A stretch of DNA of 64,000 bases from Halorussus marinus (GTDB lineage Archaea > Halobacteriota > Halobacteria > Halobacteriales > Haladaptataceae), in contig NZ_SBIV01000001.1 in assembly GCF_004765795.1 (NCBI RefSeq), forward strand, positions 124,001 to 188,000, read 5' to 3'. The stretch's first letter is position 1; every line of letters begins with the position of its first letter. Below are positions 1 to 7,872 of this stretch, one piece after another. Below the pieces are notes generated by a model, which made no database searches, was not told the origin of the DNA, and saw only the letters and a list, made by a program, of their open reading frames with translations. Made by a program: the position numbers and the translations under genes.

Positions 1-16
1 CCGCGAGACTCGTCAT
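1..16 (-). CDS. possible 5' end of a gene leaving the window
   Basis: Five codons (MTSLA) could begin a gene that runs off the left edge. The ATG reads leftward from position 16. A GTTTACTTG element at 38-46 lies 22-30 bases upstream, the usual place for a haloarchaeal TATA box on a leaderless transcript. Nothing about the product can be seen, and the match could be chance. Confidence 0.3.
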
Positions 17-170
17 GTGCGGGCCATCGCACGCCATCAAGTAAACGTTGCGTCAGACGCTCGCAATCCGTCGAACGCGACGGTGGCCCGGCCCCGACTC
101 CGGTCGGCGTCCGCGCCGGTGCGGTATCCATACGCCTTTCAGCCGGGACTCCGTACTCACGGCCACTCAC

Positions 171-449
171 ATGAAGGACGACGAAGACGCGCCCATGGAC
201 GCCGCGGACGTACAGCGACTCATCGAATCGAACCTCGACGGCGCCGAGGCCACCGTCACGCGCCCGCGGGGCGTCGACGACGACGACCACCTCGCGGCCA
301 CCGTCGTCTCGCCCGCCTTCGAGGGCGAGTCGCTGGTCGACCAACACGAGATGGTCTACGACGCGCTGGGCCAGCACATGACCACCGACATCCACGCGGT
401 AGAGCTGAAGACCTACACGCCCGAGGAGTACGAGGCCAGAGACGACTGA
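171..449 (+). CDS. BolA family protein
   Basis: A 92-residue acidic protein of the BolA family. Members are small KH-like proteins that partner monothiol glutaredoxins in iron-sulfur cluster handling. The family core is visible: an N-terminal helix (MDAADVQRLIE), a variable strand pair, then the DQHEMVYDALGQHM helix and a C-terminal strand (IHAVELKTYTPEEY). The length is typical. The ATG at 195 (MDAADV) is an equally plausible start and would give 84 residues. The open frame extends further upstream, but that part is arginine-rich and does not look coding. No glutaredoxin gene is adjacent. The family call is firm; the role is inferred from the family. Confidence 0.8.
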   Translation: MKDDEDAPMDAADVQRLIESNLDGAEATVTRPRGVDDDDHLAATVVSPAFEGESLVDQHEMVYDALGQHMTTDIHAVELKTYTPEEYEARDD

Positions 450-706
450 TCGGCGCGCCGTTCACCGGGCCCGACGGACGAGTCGCCGGAGGTCGAGGTG
501 GCCCGCGCCGTGATAGCGCTCGCCGCCGTGAGAAGCGTTTGCCTGCTACAATCTGTCATCCGACCGCACGTTGCTATCTTACCGGTATAAAATCTTTGAT
601 TAAATGCTGACTGTGCGTAGATTAGTGGCGTAGAAGGTTGCTTCATACCTCGCGAGCGGCCGGACTCATTTCGCCGACCGGCGGAGAAAGACTGCTCGCC
701 GGGCGC
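450..706. other. AT-rich convergent intergenic gap
   Basis: A 257-base gap between the convergent bolA-like gene and the ABC transporter ATPase. Its right half (about 545-640) is much richer in A/T than the surroundings. It contains GGTATAAAATC at 582-592 followed by GATTAAATG. This looks like a TATA box reading rightward, but no gene follows on that strand. It may hold the terminators of the two flanking genes or an unannotated short transcript. I see no ORF with coding character in it. Confidence 0.4.
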
Positions 707-1849
707 TCAGACGTTCGGCTCGGTGACCTCGGCCCGATCGAGCGTGCGGTTGTGGAGCGCCCGTCCGGTTTCTCGGTCGAAGACGTGGATCGCCTCCTCG
801 GGGATCCGCGCCGCGACCTGCTGGCCGGCGTCGACCTTCCGCATGCCCGAGACGGTGACCACGACGGTCTGGGCCGACGCGTCGTCGTCGAAGGTGAGAT
901 AGACGTTGTTCTCGTTGCCCATCGGTTCGACCACGTCGACGGTCGTGGGGTAGCTGTGGGACGCGTCGGCCGCGCCGTCGAGTTCGATGTCCTCGGGTCG
1001 GATTCCGACCACGAGACTGTCGTGGCCCTCCAGATCCGCGAGCGTCTCCTCGGAGAGGGGGTACTCGAAGGCGTCGCCGACCAGGCTCCCGCCGGCGAGT
1101 TCGACGTCGAGGAAGTTCATCGACGGCTCGCCGATGAACCCGGCGACGAACTGGTTCGCCGGCTCGTGGTAACACTCCAGCGGGGTGCCGACCTGCTGGA
1201 GCCGGCCGTCGTCGAGAATCGCGATCCGGTCGCCCATCGTCATCGCCTCGGTCTGGTCGTGGGTGACGTACATCGTCGTCACGTCGAGGTCCTCCTGGAT
1301 GCGCTGGAGCTCGGTGCGCATCTGGGCCCGGAGCTTCGCGTCGAGGTTCGAGAGGGGCTCGTCCATCAGGAACACTTCCGGGTCCCGGACGATGGCCCGT
1401 CCGAGCGCGACCCGCTGTTGCTGGCCGCCCGACAGCTCGCGAGGTTTGCGGTCAAGCAGGTCGGCGATGCCCATCATCTCGGCGGTCTCGGCGACCCGCG
1501 AGCGGATCTCGTCGTCGGGCATGTCGGTCGACTCTTCGAGCCCGAAGCTCATGTTCTCCCGGACGGTCATGTGGGGGTACAGCGCGTAGCTCTGGAACAC
1601 CATCGCGATGTCCCGGGTCGTCGGGGGCTCGTCGGTGATCGAGTGGTCGCCGAGCCGGATGTCGCCCTGCGAGACGGTTTCGAGCCCGGCGACCATCCGG
1701 AGCGTGGTCGATTTCCCGCAGCCGGACGGTCCCACGAGGACGAGAAACTCCCCGTCTTCGATCTCGACGTCGGCGTCGTCGACCGCGACGATGCGGTCGC
1801 CGCCGTCGTCGAACCACTTCGTGACTCCGTCGAGGGTCAGTTCGGCCAT
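707..1849 (-). CDS. sugar ABC transporter ATP-binding protein (MalK/UgpC type)
   Basis: A 380-residue ATPase subunit that powers a CUT1-type carbohydrate importer from the cytoplasmic face. Walker A (GPSGCGKST) is at residues 40-48, the ABC signature (LSGGQQQR) near 139-146 and Walker B (FLMDEP) at 160-165. About 150 further residues form the regulatory OB-like domain typical of MalK/UgpC proteins, including the GIRPEDIEL motif. It is the last gene of a four-gene minus-strand operon: binding protein, two permeases, ATPase. The substrate cannot be read from the sequence; a sugar or oligosaccharide is the usual one for this class. Confidence 0.93.
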   Translation of the reverse strand: MAELTLDGVTKWFDDGGDRIVAVDDADVEIEDGEFLVLVGPSGCGKSTTLRMVAGLETVSQGDIRLGDHSITDEPPTTRDIAMVFQSYALYPHMTVRENMSFGLEESTDMPDDEIRSRVAETAEMMGIADLLDRKPRELSGGQQQRVALGRAIVRDPEVFLMDEPLSNLDAKLRAQMRTELQRIQEDLDVTTMYVTHDQTEAMTMGDRIAILDDGRLQQVGTPLECYHEPANQFVAGFIGEPSMNFLDVELAGGSLVGDAFEYPLSEETLADLEGHDSLVVGIRPEDIELDGAADASHSYPTTVDVVEPMGNENNVYLTFDDDASAQTVVVTVSGMRKVDAGQQVAARIPEEAIHVFDRETGRALHNRTLDRAEVTEPNV

Positions 1850-1892
1850 CGGCTGTTCCTCCGTGATCGGGGTGGGTAATGGTTCCTCATGG

Positions 1893-2828
1893 TTAGGAAG
1901 CGACTCCTTTCGCGAACTGTTCGCCGAACAGCACGTAGACGATGAGCGTCGGGAGCGCCGCGACGAACGCGCCCGCCATCTGGGTGTTGAACGACTGGAC
2001 GATGCCGCCAGACAGGGCGTTGAGCGCGACGGTCACCGGCGCGGCGGCGCCGCCGCCCGACGGCAGGATGACCAGCGCGAACAGCAGGTCGTTCCAGATC
2101 TGGGTGAACTGATAGATGAGCGTGACCGCAAACATCGGCTTCGACAGCGGGAGCACGATGTTGCGGTAGATGCTGAACACGCTCGCGCCGTCGAGTTTCG
2201 CGGCCTCGATCATCTCGTTCGAGAACGACTGGTAGTACGCCCGGAACAACAGGAACGTGATCGGGATGCCGTACGCGACGTGAGTCACGATGAGGTTGAG
2301 GATCGACGCGTAGTGTTCCTCCATCAGCGGCAGACCCCACAGCACCGACAGCAGCGACTGGGTGTCCACGATGGCGAACAGCCGCGAGAGGGGCACCAAC
2401 ACCGCCTGATACGGGATGAAGATCCCAGCCACGAACAGCGCGACGATCGGCATCTGGTACTTCCAGTCGATCGTCGTCAGGCCGTAGGCCGCGATGCTCC
2501 CGAGCCCAGCCGACAGCACCGTCGCCGGCACCGCCAACAGCAGGCTGTTTATCAGGCCGTTCCACAGCTCTCGGAACGCGACCCGCCACGGTTCGAGGGT
2601 GAACCCCTCCGCTATCGGCGGGAGGAACGGCACGCTCCGGTTGAACGCGTCGGTCGTCTTGAACGCGGTCATCAGCCCCGCTTCGAGCGGCGCAAGGTAG
2701 AAGCCGACGAGCGCCCCTAGCACCGCGTACAGCGCGATCCGCGTTCGGTCGGCGTTTCGCGCGGCGCGGGCGAGTCGCTCGCGTCGCGTGTTCGATTCGG
2801 GCGTCGGACCGGCCGGTGGACTGCTCAT
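1893..2828 (-). CDS. carbohydrate ABC transporter permease (MalG type)
   Basis: A 311-residue inner-membrane permease of a CUT1 sugar importer, with about six transmembrane segments. The EAA loop that contacts the ATPase is clear: EMIEAAKLDGAS followed by IYRNIVLPLSKP. The N-terminal 35 residues are charged and cytoplasmic. Its ATG overlaps the stop of the upstream permease by four bases, so the two are probably translationally coupled. The ATPase gene follows 43 bases downstream. It would form the heterodimeric channel with the product of 2825-3898. Confidence 0.93.
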   Translation of the reverse strand: MSSPPAGPTPESNTRRERLARAARNADRTRIALYAVLGALVGFYLAPLEAGLMTAFKTTDAFNRSVPFLPPIAEGFTLEPWRVAFRELWNGLINSLLLAVPATVLSAGLGSIAAYGLTTIDWKYQMPIVALFVAGIFIPYQAVLVPLSRLFAIVDTQSLLSVLWGLPLMEEHYASILNLIVTHVAYGIPITFLLFRAYYQSFSNEMIEAAKLDGASVFSIYRNIVLPLSKPMFAVTLIYQFTQIWNDLLFALVILPSGGGAAAPVTVALNALSGGIVQSFNTQMAGAFVAALPTLIVYVLFGEQFAKGVAS

Positions 2829-3898
2829 AGTTCACCTCGTCTGTACTCGGCGTAGAGGTACGGCGCGACGACCGCGAGCGCCATCGCGAACAGCACGATG
2901 GCGATGGCCGACCCGTACGCCCACTGGTTCGACCCGAACGCCTCCCGGAACATCATCGTCGCGAGGATGTCGGCGGCCGGGCCGGGGTTGTTGCCGAACA
3001 TCACGTAGAGGAAGTCGAACGCCTTCAGCGCGAACACCATCAGCACCACCGCGGCGCTCATGGTCGAGGCTCTGAGCTGGGGGAGGATCACCCGCCAGTA
3101 CATCTTGAGCGTGCTCGCGCCGTCGACCCGCGCGGCCTCGTAGTGGTCGTCCGGGATCGCTCGCAGGCCCGCGAGGTACACGACCATCGCGTACCCCGAG
3201 AACTGCCAGATGAGCGCGAAGATGACCGCCGCCAGCTTGGTGTCGGGGTTCGAGATCCACTGGAGCGTCAGAACGTCCAGCCCCAGCTGGCTGAGCGTGA
3301 CGTTGATCATCCCGATCTCCGGGTTGTACATCCACGCCCAGAACTTCGCGGTCACCACGAACGAGAGGCTCATCGGGAGCAGGTAGATCGTCCGGAACGT
3401 GTTCTCGAACCGGATCCCCTGATCGACGAGGATGGCGAGGAGCAACCCGAACACCAGACACAGCGCGGTGAACACCACCAGCAGGACCAGCGTGTTCTGG
3501 GCCGCGGTCCAGAACGTGGGGTCGTTCAACGCCTGCCGATACATGTCGAGGTCGAAGTTCGAAACGTCGTACTCCGGTAGGACGAGCCCGCTGAAGTCGG
3601 TCAGCGAGATCACGAAGTTCCAGCCGATGGCGCCGTAGACGAAAAACCCCATCAGCAAGAACGGCGGCAGCCAGAAGGGGATCGACTGGACGAAGTCGCT
3701 CGAAAGAAGCGACCGTCGGCCCCCCGTCTCCTCGGCCGCGGCGACCCCGCCGTCCGCGCGGAGGCGCTCGTCGCCGGCGTCCGATCCGTCGCCGGACGCC
3801 GTCTGTCCGGGTTCGCCTTCGCCGCCGGCTCCCGAACCGCGTACGGACCCGCCCGCGCCGGGGCGGAGTCGTCGGAGTACGTCTGTGAGTCGTTGCAT
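2825..3898 (-). CDS. carbohydrate ABC transporter permease (MalF type)
   Basis: A 357-residue permease, partner of the MalG-type subunit encoded just downstream. It has six main transmembrane helices and an EAA loop (HYEAARVDGAS ... RVILPQLRAS). An unusual part is the first 70 or so residues. They form a Gly/Ser/Glu-rich, low-complexity cytoplasmic tail before the first membrane segment (IPFWLPPFLLMGFFVYG). The permease fold therefore occupies only about 285 residues. An internal start inside the tail is possible, but the reading frame keeps the same composition back to the ATG at 3898. Confidence 0.92.
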   Translation of the reverse strand: MQRLTDVLRRLRPGAGGSVRGSGAGGEGEPGQTASGDGSDAGDERLRADGGVAAAEETGGRRSLLSSDFVQSIPFWLPPFLLMGFFVYGAIGWNFVISLTDFSGLVLPEYDVSNFDLDMYRQALNDPTFWTAAQNTLVLLVVFTALCLVFGLLLAILVDQGIRFENTFRTIYLLPMSLSFVVTAKFWAWMYNPEIGMINVTLSQLGLDVLTLQWISNPDTKLAAVIFALIWQFSGYAMVVYLAGLRAIPDDHYEAARVDGASTLKMYWRVILPQLRASTMSAAVVLMVFALKAFDFLYVMFGNNPGPAADILATMMFREAFGSNQWAYGSAIAIVLFAMALAVVAPYLYAEYRRGEL

Positions 3899-3922
3899 GT
3901 GAAAACGAAAGGTGGGGCCGCG

Positions 3923-5302
3923 TCAGTTGAACGCCTGTTCGAGCTGGCCGTAGGTCTTGTCGACGTTCCAGTTCGAGATGAACCCCGCCATCGCGTCGCT
4001 GATGTTGCTCTTGGGGTTCGGCGGGACCGCGAGCCCGTGCTCGATCGACTGGACCTGCGAGTCGGAGTTCTGGAAGTCGTCCATCTGTCGGGTGAGGAAC
4101 GGCCCGAACTCGTCGCTCGGCACGTCGGTCCGGGGCGGGATCGACCCCTTCAGGGGGTTGAACCGCTCTTGGGCGTCGACCGAGCCGACGTACTGCAGGA
4201 ACTTCGCGGTCGCCTCGGGCGAGGGGTTGTTCGTCGGGAACGGGAACGAGTCCATGTTGAGCGCGTAGACGCCCTCGGTCCCGGGGAACGGAACGTGGTC
4301 CCAGTCGTCCTCGAACTCGAAGCCGTCCTGGTTGCGGTACATCCCGGCCGCCCAGTCGCCCTGGTGGAAGAACGCGGCCTCGTCGTTGAGGATCTTCTGG
4401 TTGGCCTCGGTCCAGCTCACCGAGCCGGCGTCCTCGTTGAGGTAGTCGGTGTAGTCGACGACCGTCTGAAGCGAGCTGGTGACCGCCTCTTCGTTGGCGG
4501 CGACCTCGCCCTCCGCGAACGCGTTGTACGTCTCGACGTCGGTCTCGCCGAGCAGTACGGTCGCCCACAGTTGGGTGGTCGACCACGCAGACGACGTCTG
4601 GTGGGCCATCCCGACCGCGTCGGTCTCGGACTCGACGGTCTCCATCGCGTCGACGAGGTCGCCCGGCGTCTCGATCGAGGCGGGGTCGACGCCAGCCTCC
4701 TCGACGACCGAGACGTTGTAGAACAGGTTGTTGATCCGGTGGATGTTCAGCGGAACGGTCACGAAGGTGCCGTCGGGGCGAGCCGCCTCTTTCGGGCCCT
4801 CGAGGTAGTTTTCCTTCATCCCGTTCTGGCCCCACACCGACTCGCCGATGTCTTCGAGCTTGTCGGCCTCGATGTACGGCTGGAGGTTCGCGCCGGGCCA
4901 CGCCTGCCACGAGCTCGGCGGGTTGTCGTTGAGCACGCGCTTTTTGATGACCGTCTCGAGGTTCTGGCCCGCGCCCCCAGAGACCGGGTTCTGCTTGACC
5001 TCGATGTCGGGATACGCTTCGGCGAAGCCTTCGAACAGCGCCTTGATCGCGGGTTCGCCGTCGCCGCCGGTCCACCAGTGCTGGACTTCGAGCGTGTTGT
5101 AGTCCGTCGAGGAGTCGCCCCCGGTCGTCGTCTCCTCGGTCGCGTCGCTCTCGGTCGTCTCCTCGCCCGCCGTGGTCGTTTCGTCCTGACCGCTGTCGCC
5201 GCCCATACAGCCGGCCAGTCCGGTGACTCCGAGGGTCCCCGCTCCGGCCGCCTTCAGGTAGTGTCGTCGCGAAACGTCGGTGTCATCGTTGGTGCCTGTC
5301 AT
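3923..5302 (-). CDS. sugar ABC transporter substrate-binding lipoprotein
   Basis: A 459-residue extracellular solute-binding protein (family 1) that should capture the sugar outside the cell. The N-terminus carries a Tat signal with twin arginines at residues 12-13 (SRRHYLK). A lipobox (GLAGC) follows, with Cys32 as the predicted lipid anchor. A Thr/Glu/Asp-rich linker then leads to the binding fold, which starts near LEVQHWWTGGDGEPAIKALF. It is the first gene of the importer operon. A TTTAAG element at about 5341-5347 on the minus strand suggests a promoter with a short leader. Substrate specificity is unknown. Confidence 0.93.
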   Translation of the reverse strand: MTGTNDDTDVSRRHYLKAAGAGTLGVTGLAGCMGGDSGQDETTTAGEETTESDATEETTTGGDSSTDYNTLEVQHWWTGGDGEPAIKALFEGFAEAYPDIEVKQNPVSGGAGQNLETVIKKRVLNDNPPSSWQAWPGANLQPYIEADKLEDIGESVWGQNGMKENYLEGPKEAARPDGTFVTVPLNIHRINNLFYNVSVVEEAGVDPASIETPGDLVDAMETVESETDAVGMAHQTSSAWSTTQLWATVLLGETDVETYNAFAEGEVAANEEAVTSSLQTVVDYTDYLNEDAGSVSWTEANQKILNDEAAFFHQGDWAAGMYRNQDGFEFEDDWDHVPFPGTEGVYALNMDSFPFPTNNPSPEATAKFLQYVGSVDAQERFNPLKGSIPPRTDVPSDEFGPFLTRQMDDFQNSDSQVQSIEHGLAVPPNPKSNISDAMAGFISNWNVDKTYGQLEQAFN

Positions 5303-5440
5303 ACTATCTGTGACCTAACACTGAGAAGAGGCTACCAGCCACTTAAACGTTGTTGAAATTAATGCAGAATCGAGTAAAGTGTCACTCGCTCCTACAGCTC
5401 CCGCCGGGGTCGCCGGTCGCTCCGGCGGCGTTCCGGTGGC

Positions 5441-5446
5441 TTTTAC
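5441..5446 (+). promoter_or_regulatory. TATA box of fumC
   Basis: TTTTAC centred 29 bases before the fumC ATG at 5473. This is the expected distance for a leaderless haloarchaeal transcript. Confidence 0.55.
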
Positions 5447-5472
5447 GCCCGGCCCCTCCTTGAGCCGAACGT

Positions 5473-6885
5473 ATGACCGACGAGGAGAGCTACCGGACCG
5501 AATCGGACAGCCTCGGAGAGATGCAGGTGCCCGCGGACGCCTACTGGGGCGCCCAGACACAGCGCGCGCTGGAGAACTTCCCCGTCTCGGGCATCACGTT
5601 CGGGCGGCGATTCGTCCGCGCGCTCGGCGTCGTCAAGAAAGCGGCCGCGCAGGCGAACCGCGACCTCGAACAGATCCCCGACGACAAGGCCGACGCCATC
5701 GTCGAGGCCGCCGACGAGGTCATCGCGGGCGACCACGACGACCAGTTCCCGGTCGACGTGTTCCAGACCGGCTCGGGGACCTCCTCGAACATGAACGCCA
5801 ACGAGGTCATCGCCAACCGCGCGACCGAGATCTACGGCGGCGACCTGGGCACCCGAGAGATCCACCCCAACGACCACGTCAACTACGGCCAGTCGAGCAA
5901 CGACGTGATCCCGACCGCGATGCACGTCGCGTCGCTGGAGGCCGTCGAGAAAGATCTCCTGCCCGCGCTCGACTCGCTGCGCGAGGCCCTCGAAGCCAAA
6001 GAGGCCGAGTTCGACGGCGTCGTCAAGACCGGCCGGACCCACCTCCAGGACGCGACGCCGATCCGGCTCGGCCAGGAGTTCTCGGGCTACCGCACGCAGG
6101 TCGAGAAGGGACTCGGCCGACTCGACCGCATCCGCGAGCACCTCTCGGAGCTCGCGCTGGGCGGGACCGCGGTCGGCACTGGGCTGAACACCCATCCGGA
6201 GTTCCCCGAGACGGCCGCCGAGTACATCTCCGAGGAGACCGGCGTCGAGTTCCGCGAGGCCGACAACCACTTCGAGGCCCAGGCCGCCCACGACGCGATG
6301 AGCGAGGCCCACGGCGCGCTCCGGACGGTCGCGGGCTCGCTCAACAAGATCGCCAACGACCTCCGGCTGCTCGCCTCCGGCCCGCGCAACGGGCTCGGCG
6401 AACTCGAACAGCCCGAGAACCAGCCCGGGAGCTCGATCATGCCCGGCAAGATCAACCCCGTGGTCGCCGAGGCGGTCAATCAGGTCCACAAGCAGGTCGT
6501 GGGCAACGACGCCGCGGTGAGCGCGGGCGCCGCCGAGGGCCAGATCGACCTCAACCTCTACAAGCCGGTGCTCGCGCACAACTTCCTCCAGTCGGCCGAA
6601 CTCCTCGCCAACTCCGCGGAGGTGTTCGGCGAGAAGTTCGTCCGCAAGCTGGAGGCAAACGAGGCCCACTGCGAGGACCAGGTCGAACAGAGCATGGCGC
6701 TCGCGACCGCGCTCAACCCCCACATCGGCTACGACAAGGCCAGCGAGGCCGCCAAGGCCGCGCTCAAGGAGGGCAAGACGGTCCGAGAGGTCGTCGTCGA
6801 GAAGGGGTATCTCAGCGAGGACGAGGCCGCCGAGGTCATCGACCCCGAAGCGATGACCCACCGCGGGATCCTCGGCGACGACTGA
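5473..6885 (+). CDS. fumC: class II fumarate hydratase
   Basis: A 470-residue fumarase interconverting fumarate and malate in the TCA cycle, in the cytoplasm. The superfamily signature GSSIMPGKINPV lies near residues 317-328. Other active-site blocks are present: TGSGTSSNMNANEV, GQSSNDVIPTAMHV and KTGRTHLQDATPI. The length matches bacterial-type FumC. The start is supported by a TATA box 29 bases upstream. The signature is shared with aspartase and argininosuccinate lyase, but the TGSGTSSNMN and DVIPTA blocks fit fumarase. It is a stand-alone gene. Confidence 0.96.
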   Translation: MTDEESYRTESDSLGEMQVPADAYWGAQTQRALENFPVSGITFGRRFVRALGVVKKAAAQANRDLEQIPDDKADAIVEAADEVIAGDHDDQFPVDVFQTGSGTSSNMNANEVIANRATEIYGGDLGTREIHPNDHVNYGQSSNDVIPTAMHVASLEAVEKDLLPALDSLREALEAKEAEFDGVVKTGRTHLQDATPIRLGQEFSGYRTQVEKGLGRLDRIREHLSELALGGTAVGTGLNTHPEFPETAAEYISEETGVEFREADNHFEAQAAHDAMSEAHGALRTVAGSLNKIANDLRLLASGPRNGLGELEQPENQPGSSIMPGKINPVVAEAVNQVHKQVVGNDAAVSAGAAEGQIDLNLYKPVLAHNFLQSAELLANSAEVFGEKFVRKLEANEAHCEDQVEQSMALATALNPHIGYDKASEAAKAALKEGKTVREVVVEKGYLSEDEAAEVIDPEAMTHRGILGDD

Positions 6886-6956
6886 TCGGCGCTCGGCCCA
6901 CCGGCCGATCGGTCCGCCCGTCAACCGTTTCACTGCCGGGCCCGTCTGTCGTTGGC

Positions 6957-7349
6957 ATGGCCGAGAACACCGACACGGTTACGGTCGATCTGACGCGGGG
7001 CGAGGCCCGGGTGGTCGTCGCCGCGCTGGCCGACGAGGAGATGACCGCCTCCGACGACCGGGGCCGCCGGCTTCAGGAGGTTCAAGACCGGCTCGCGGCC
7101 GCGTTCGAGTTCGATCAGTACCGCACCGGCGATGGGGGCGAGACGGCCGACGACGAGTGGTCCCCCGGCGAGTGGCTCGACGAGGATGGGCCACTCGACC
7201 CCGACGACACGGCCGAGGTCACCCTCTCGCGGGCGGGCGCCGACGCCGCGAGAGACGCCCTCGCCGCCTTCGAACTGGACGAGCGCGACGAGGACGCCGG
7301 GACCGCCGAGGCCGTCCGCCGGCGAATCGCCGACGCCGTCGGCGGATGA
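6957..7349 (+). CDS. acidic haloarchaeal protein of unknown function
   Basis: A 130-residue, very acidic protein that I do not recognise by function. It starts MAENTDTVTVDLTRGEARVV. A helical first part (RRLQEVQDRLAAAFEFDQY) and an acidic linker with tryptophans (DDEWSPGEWLDEDG) follow. A second half (VTLSRAGADAARDALAAFELDERD) then resembles the first. The product may be two copies of a small alpha/beta unit of the type T-V-[DT]-L-[ST]-R-x-[EG]-A. The start is set by a TTTCAC element about 28 bases upstream. The open frame extends far upstream over fumC, but only as a shadow. Confidence 0.75.
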   Translation: MAENTDTVTVDLTRGEARVVVAALADEEMTASDDRGRRLQEVQDRLAAAFEFDQYRTGDGGETADDEWSPGEWLDEDGPLDPDDTAEVTLSRAGADAARDALAAFELDERDEDAGTAEAVRRRIADAVGG

Positions 7350-7407
7350 TGGCCTGCTCGCCCGCCGGATGAGTGAACTTATCGGGCAGGAGGTAGTTCC
7401 ACGCGAC

Positions 7408-7872
7408 ATGGAAACGCTGAACCCGCGCATCCGACTGGTCTGGGGCGTCGGCGTGCTCGTGACCGCCGCGGTCCTCGGGGTCGGCGTCGGCGTCGCCGAC
7501 CGGTTCGCGCTCGGCGTCGGCGCGTGGATCGCGGTCGTCGCCGCGGTCGCCGTCCTCGGCGTCGGCGTCGGCTACGTCCTGGTCAAGTACCGGGTCTGGG
7601 CCTTCGAGGTGCGCGACGACGACCTCTACCTCGAACGGGGCGTTCTCACCCGCGTCCACACGGTGGTCCCGTTCGTTCGGGTCCAGCACGTCGACACCCA
7701 GCGGGGCCCCATCGAACGGGCGGCCGGGCTGTCGAGCGTGGTCGTCTACACCGCGGGCTCGCGGGGCGCGGACGTGACGATTCCGGGGCTGACCCCCGAC
7801 CGGGCCGACGCCCTCCAGGAGCGACTCCGCCGCCTCGCCATCGAGAGCGAAGGCGACTTCGACGCGGTATGA
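7408..7872 (+). CDS. membrane PH domain-containing protein (YdbS-like, bPH2)
   Basis: A 154-residue protein with two transmembrane helices at residues 8-57 and then one bacterial PH domain (DUF304/bPH2). The hallmark strand turn VPFVRVQHVDTQRGPIERAAGLSSV is recognisable from about residue 87. Its stop overlaps the ATG of the next gene, a larger protein with three such domains. The two should act as one membrane complex, as YdbS and YdbT do in bacteria; the molecular role of that pair is not established. I chose the ATG at 7408 (METLNPRI). An ATG at 7369 would add 13 residues. Confidence 0.85.
   Translation: METLNPRIRLVWGVGVLVTAAVLGVGVGVADRFALGVGAWIAVVAAVAVLGVGVGYVLVKYRVWAFEVRDDDLYLERGVLTRVHTVVPFVRVQHVDTQRGPIERAAGLSSVVVYTAGSRGADVTIPGLTPDRADALQERLRRLAIESEGDFDAV

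Noticed and set aside
638-1879. Long open frames antisense to the ABC ATPase and to many other genes
   Set aside because: High GC produces long open frames opposite real genes. These have Arg/Val/Asp-skewed composition, lack domains and have no promoter.
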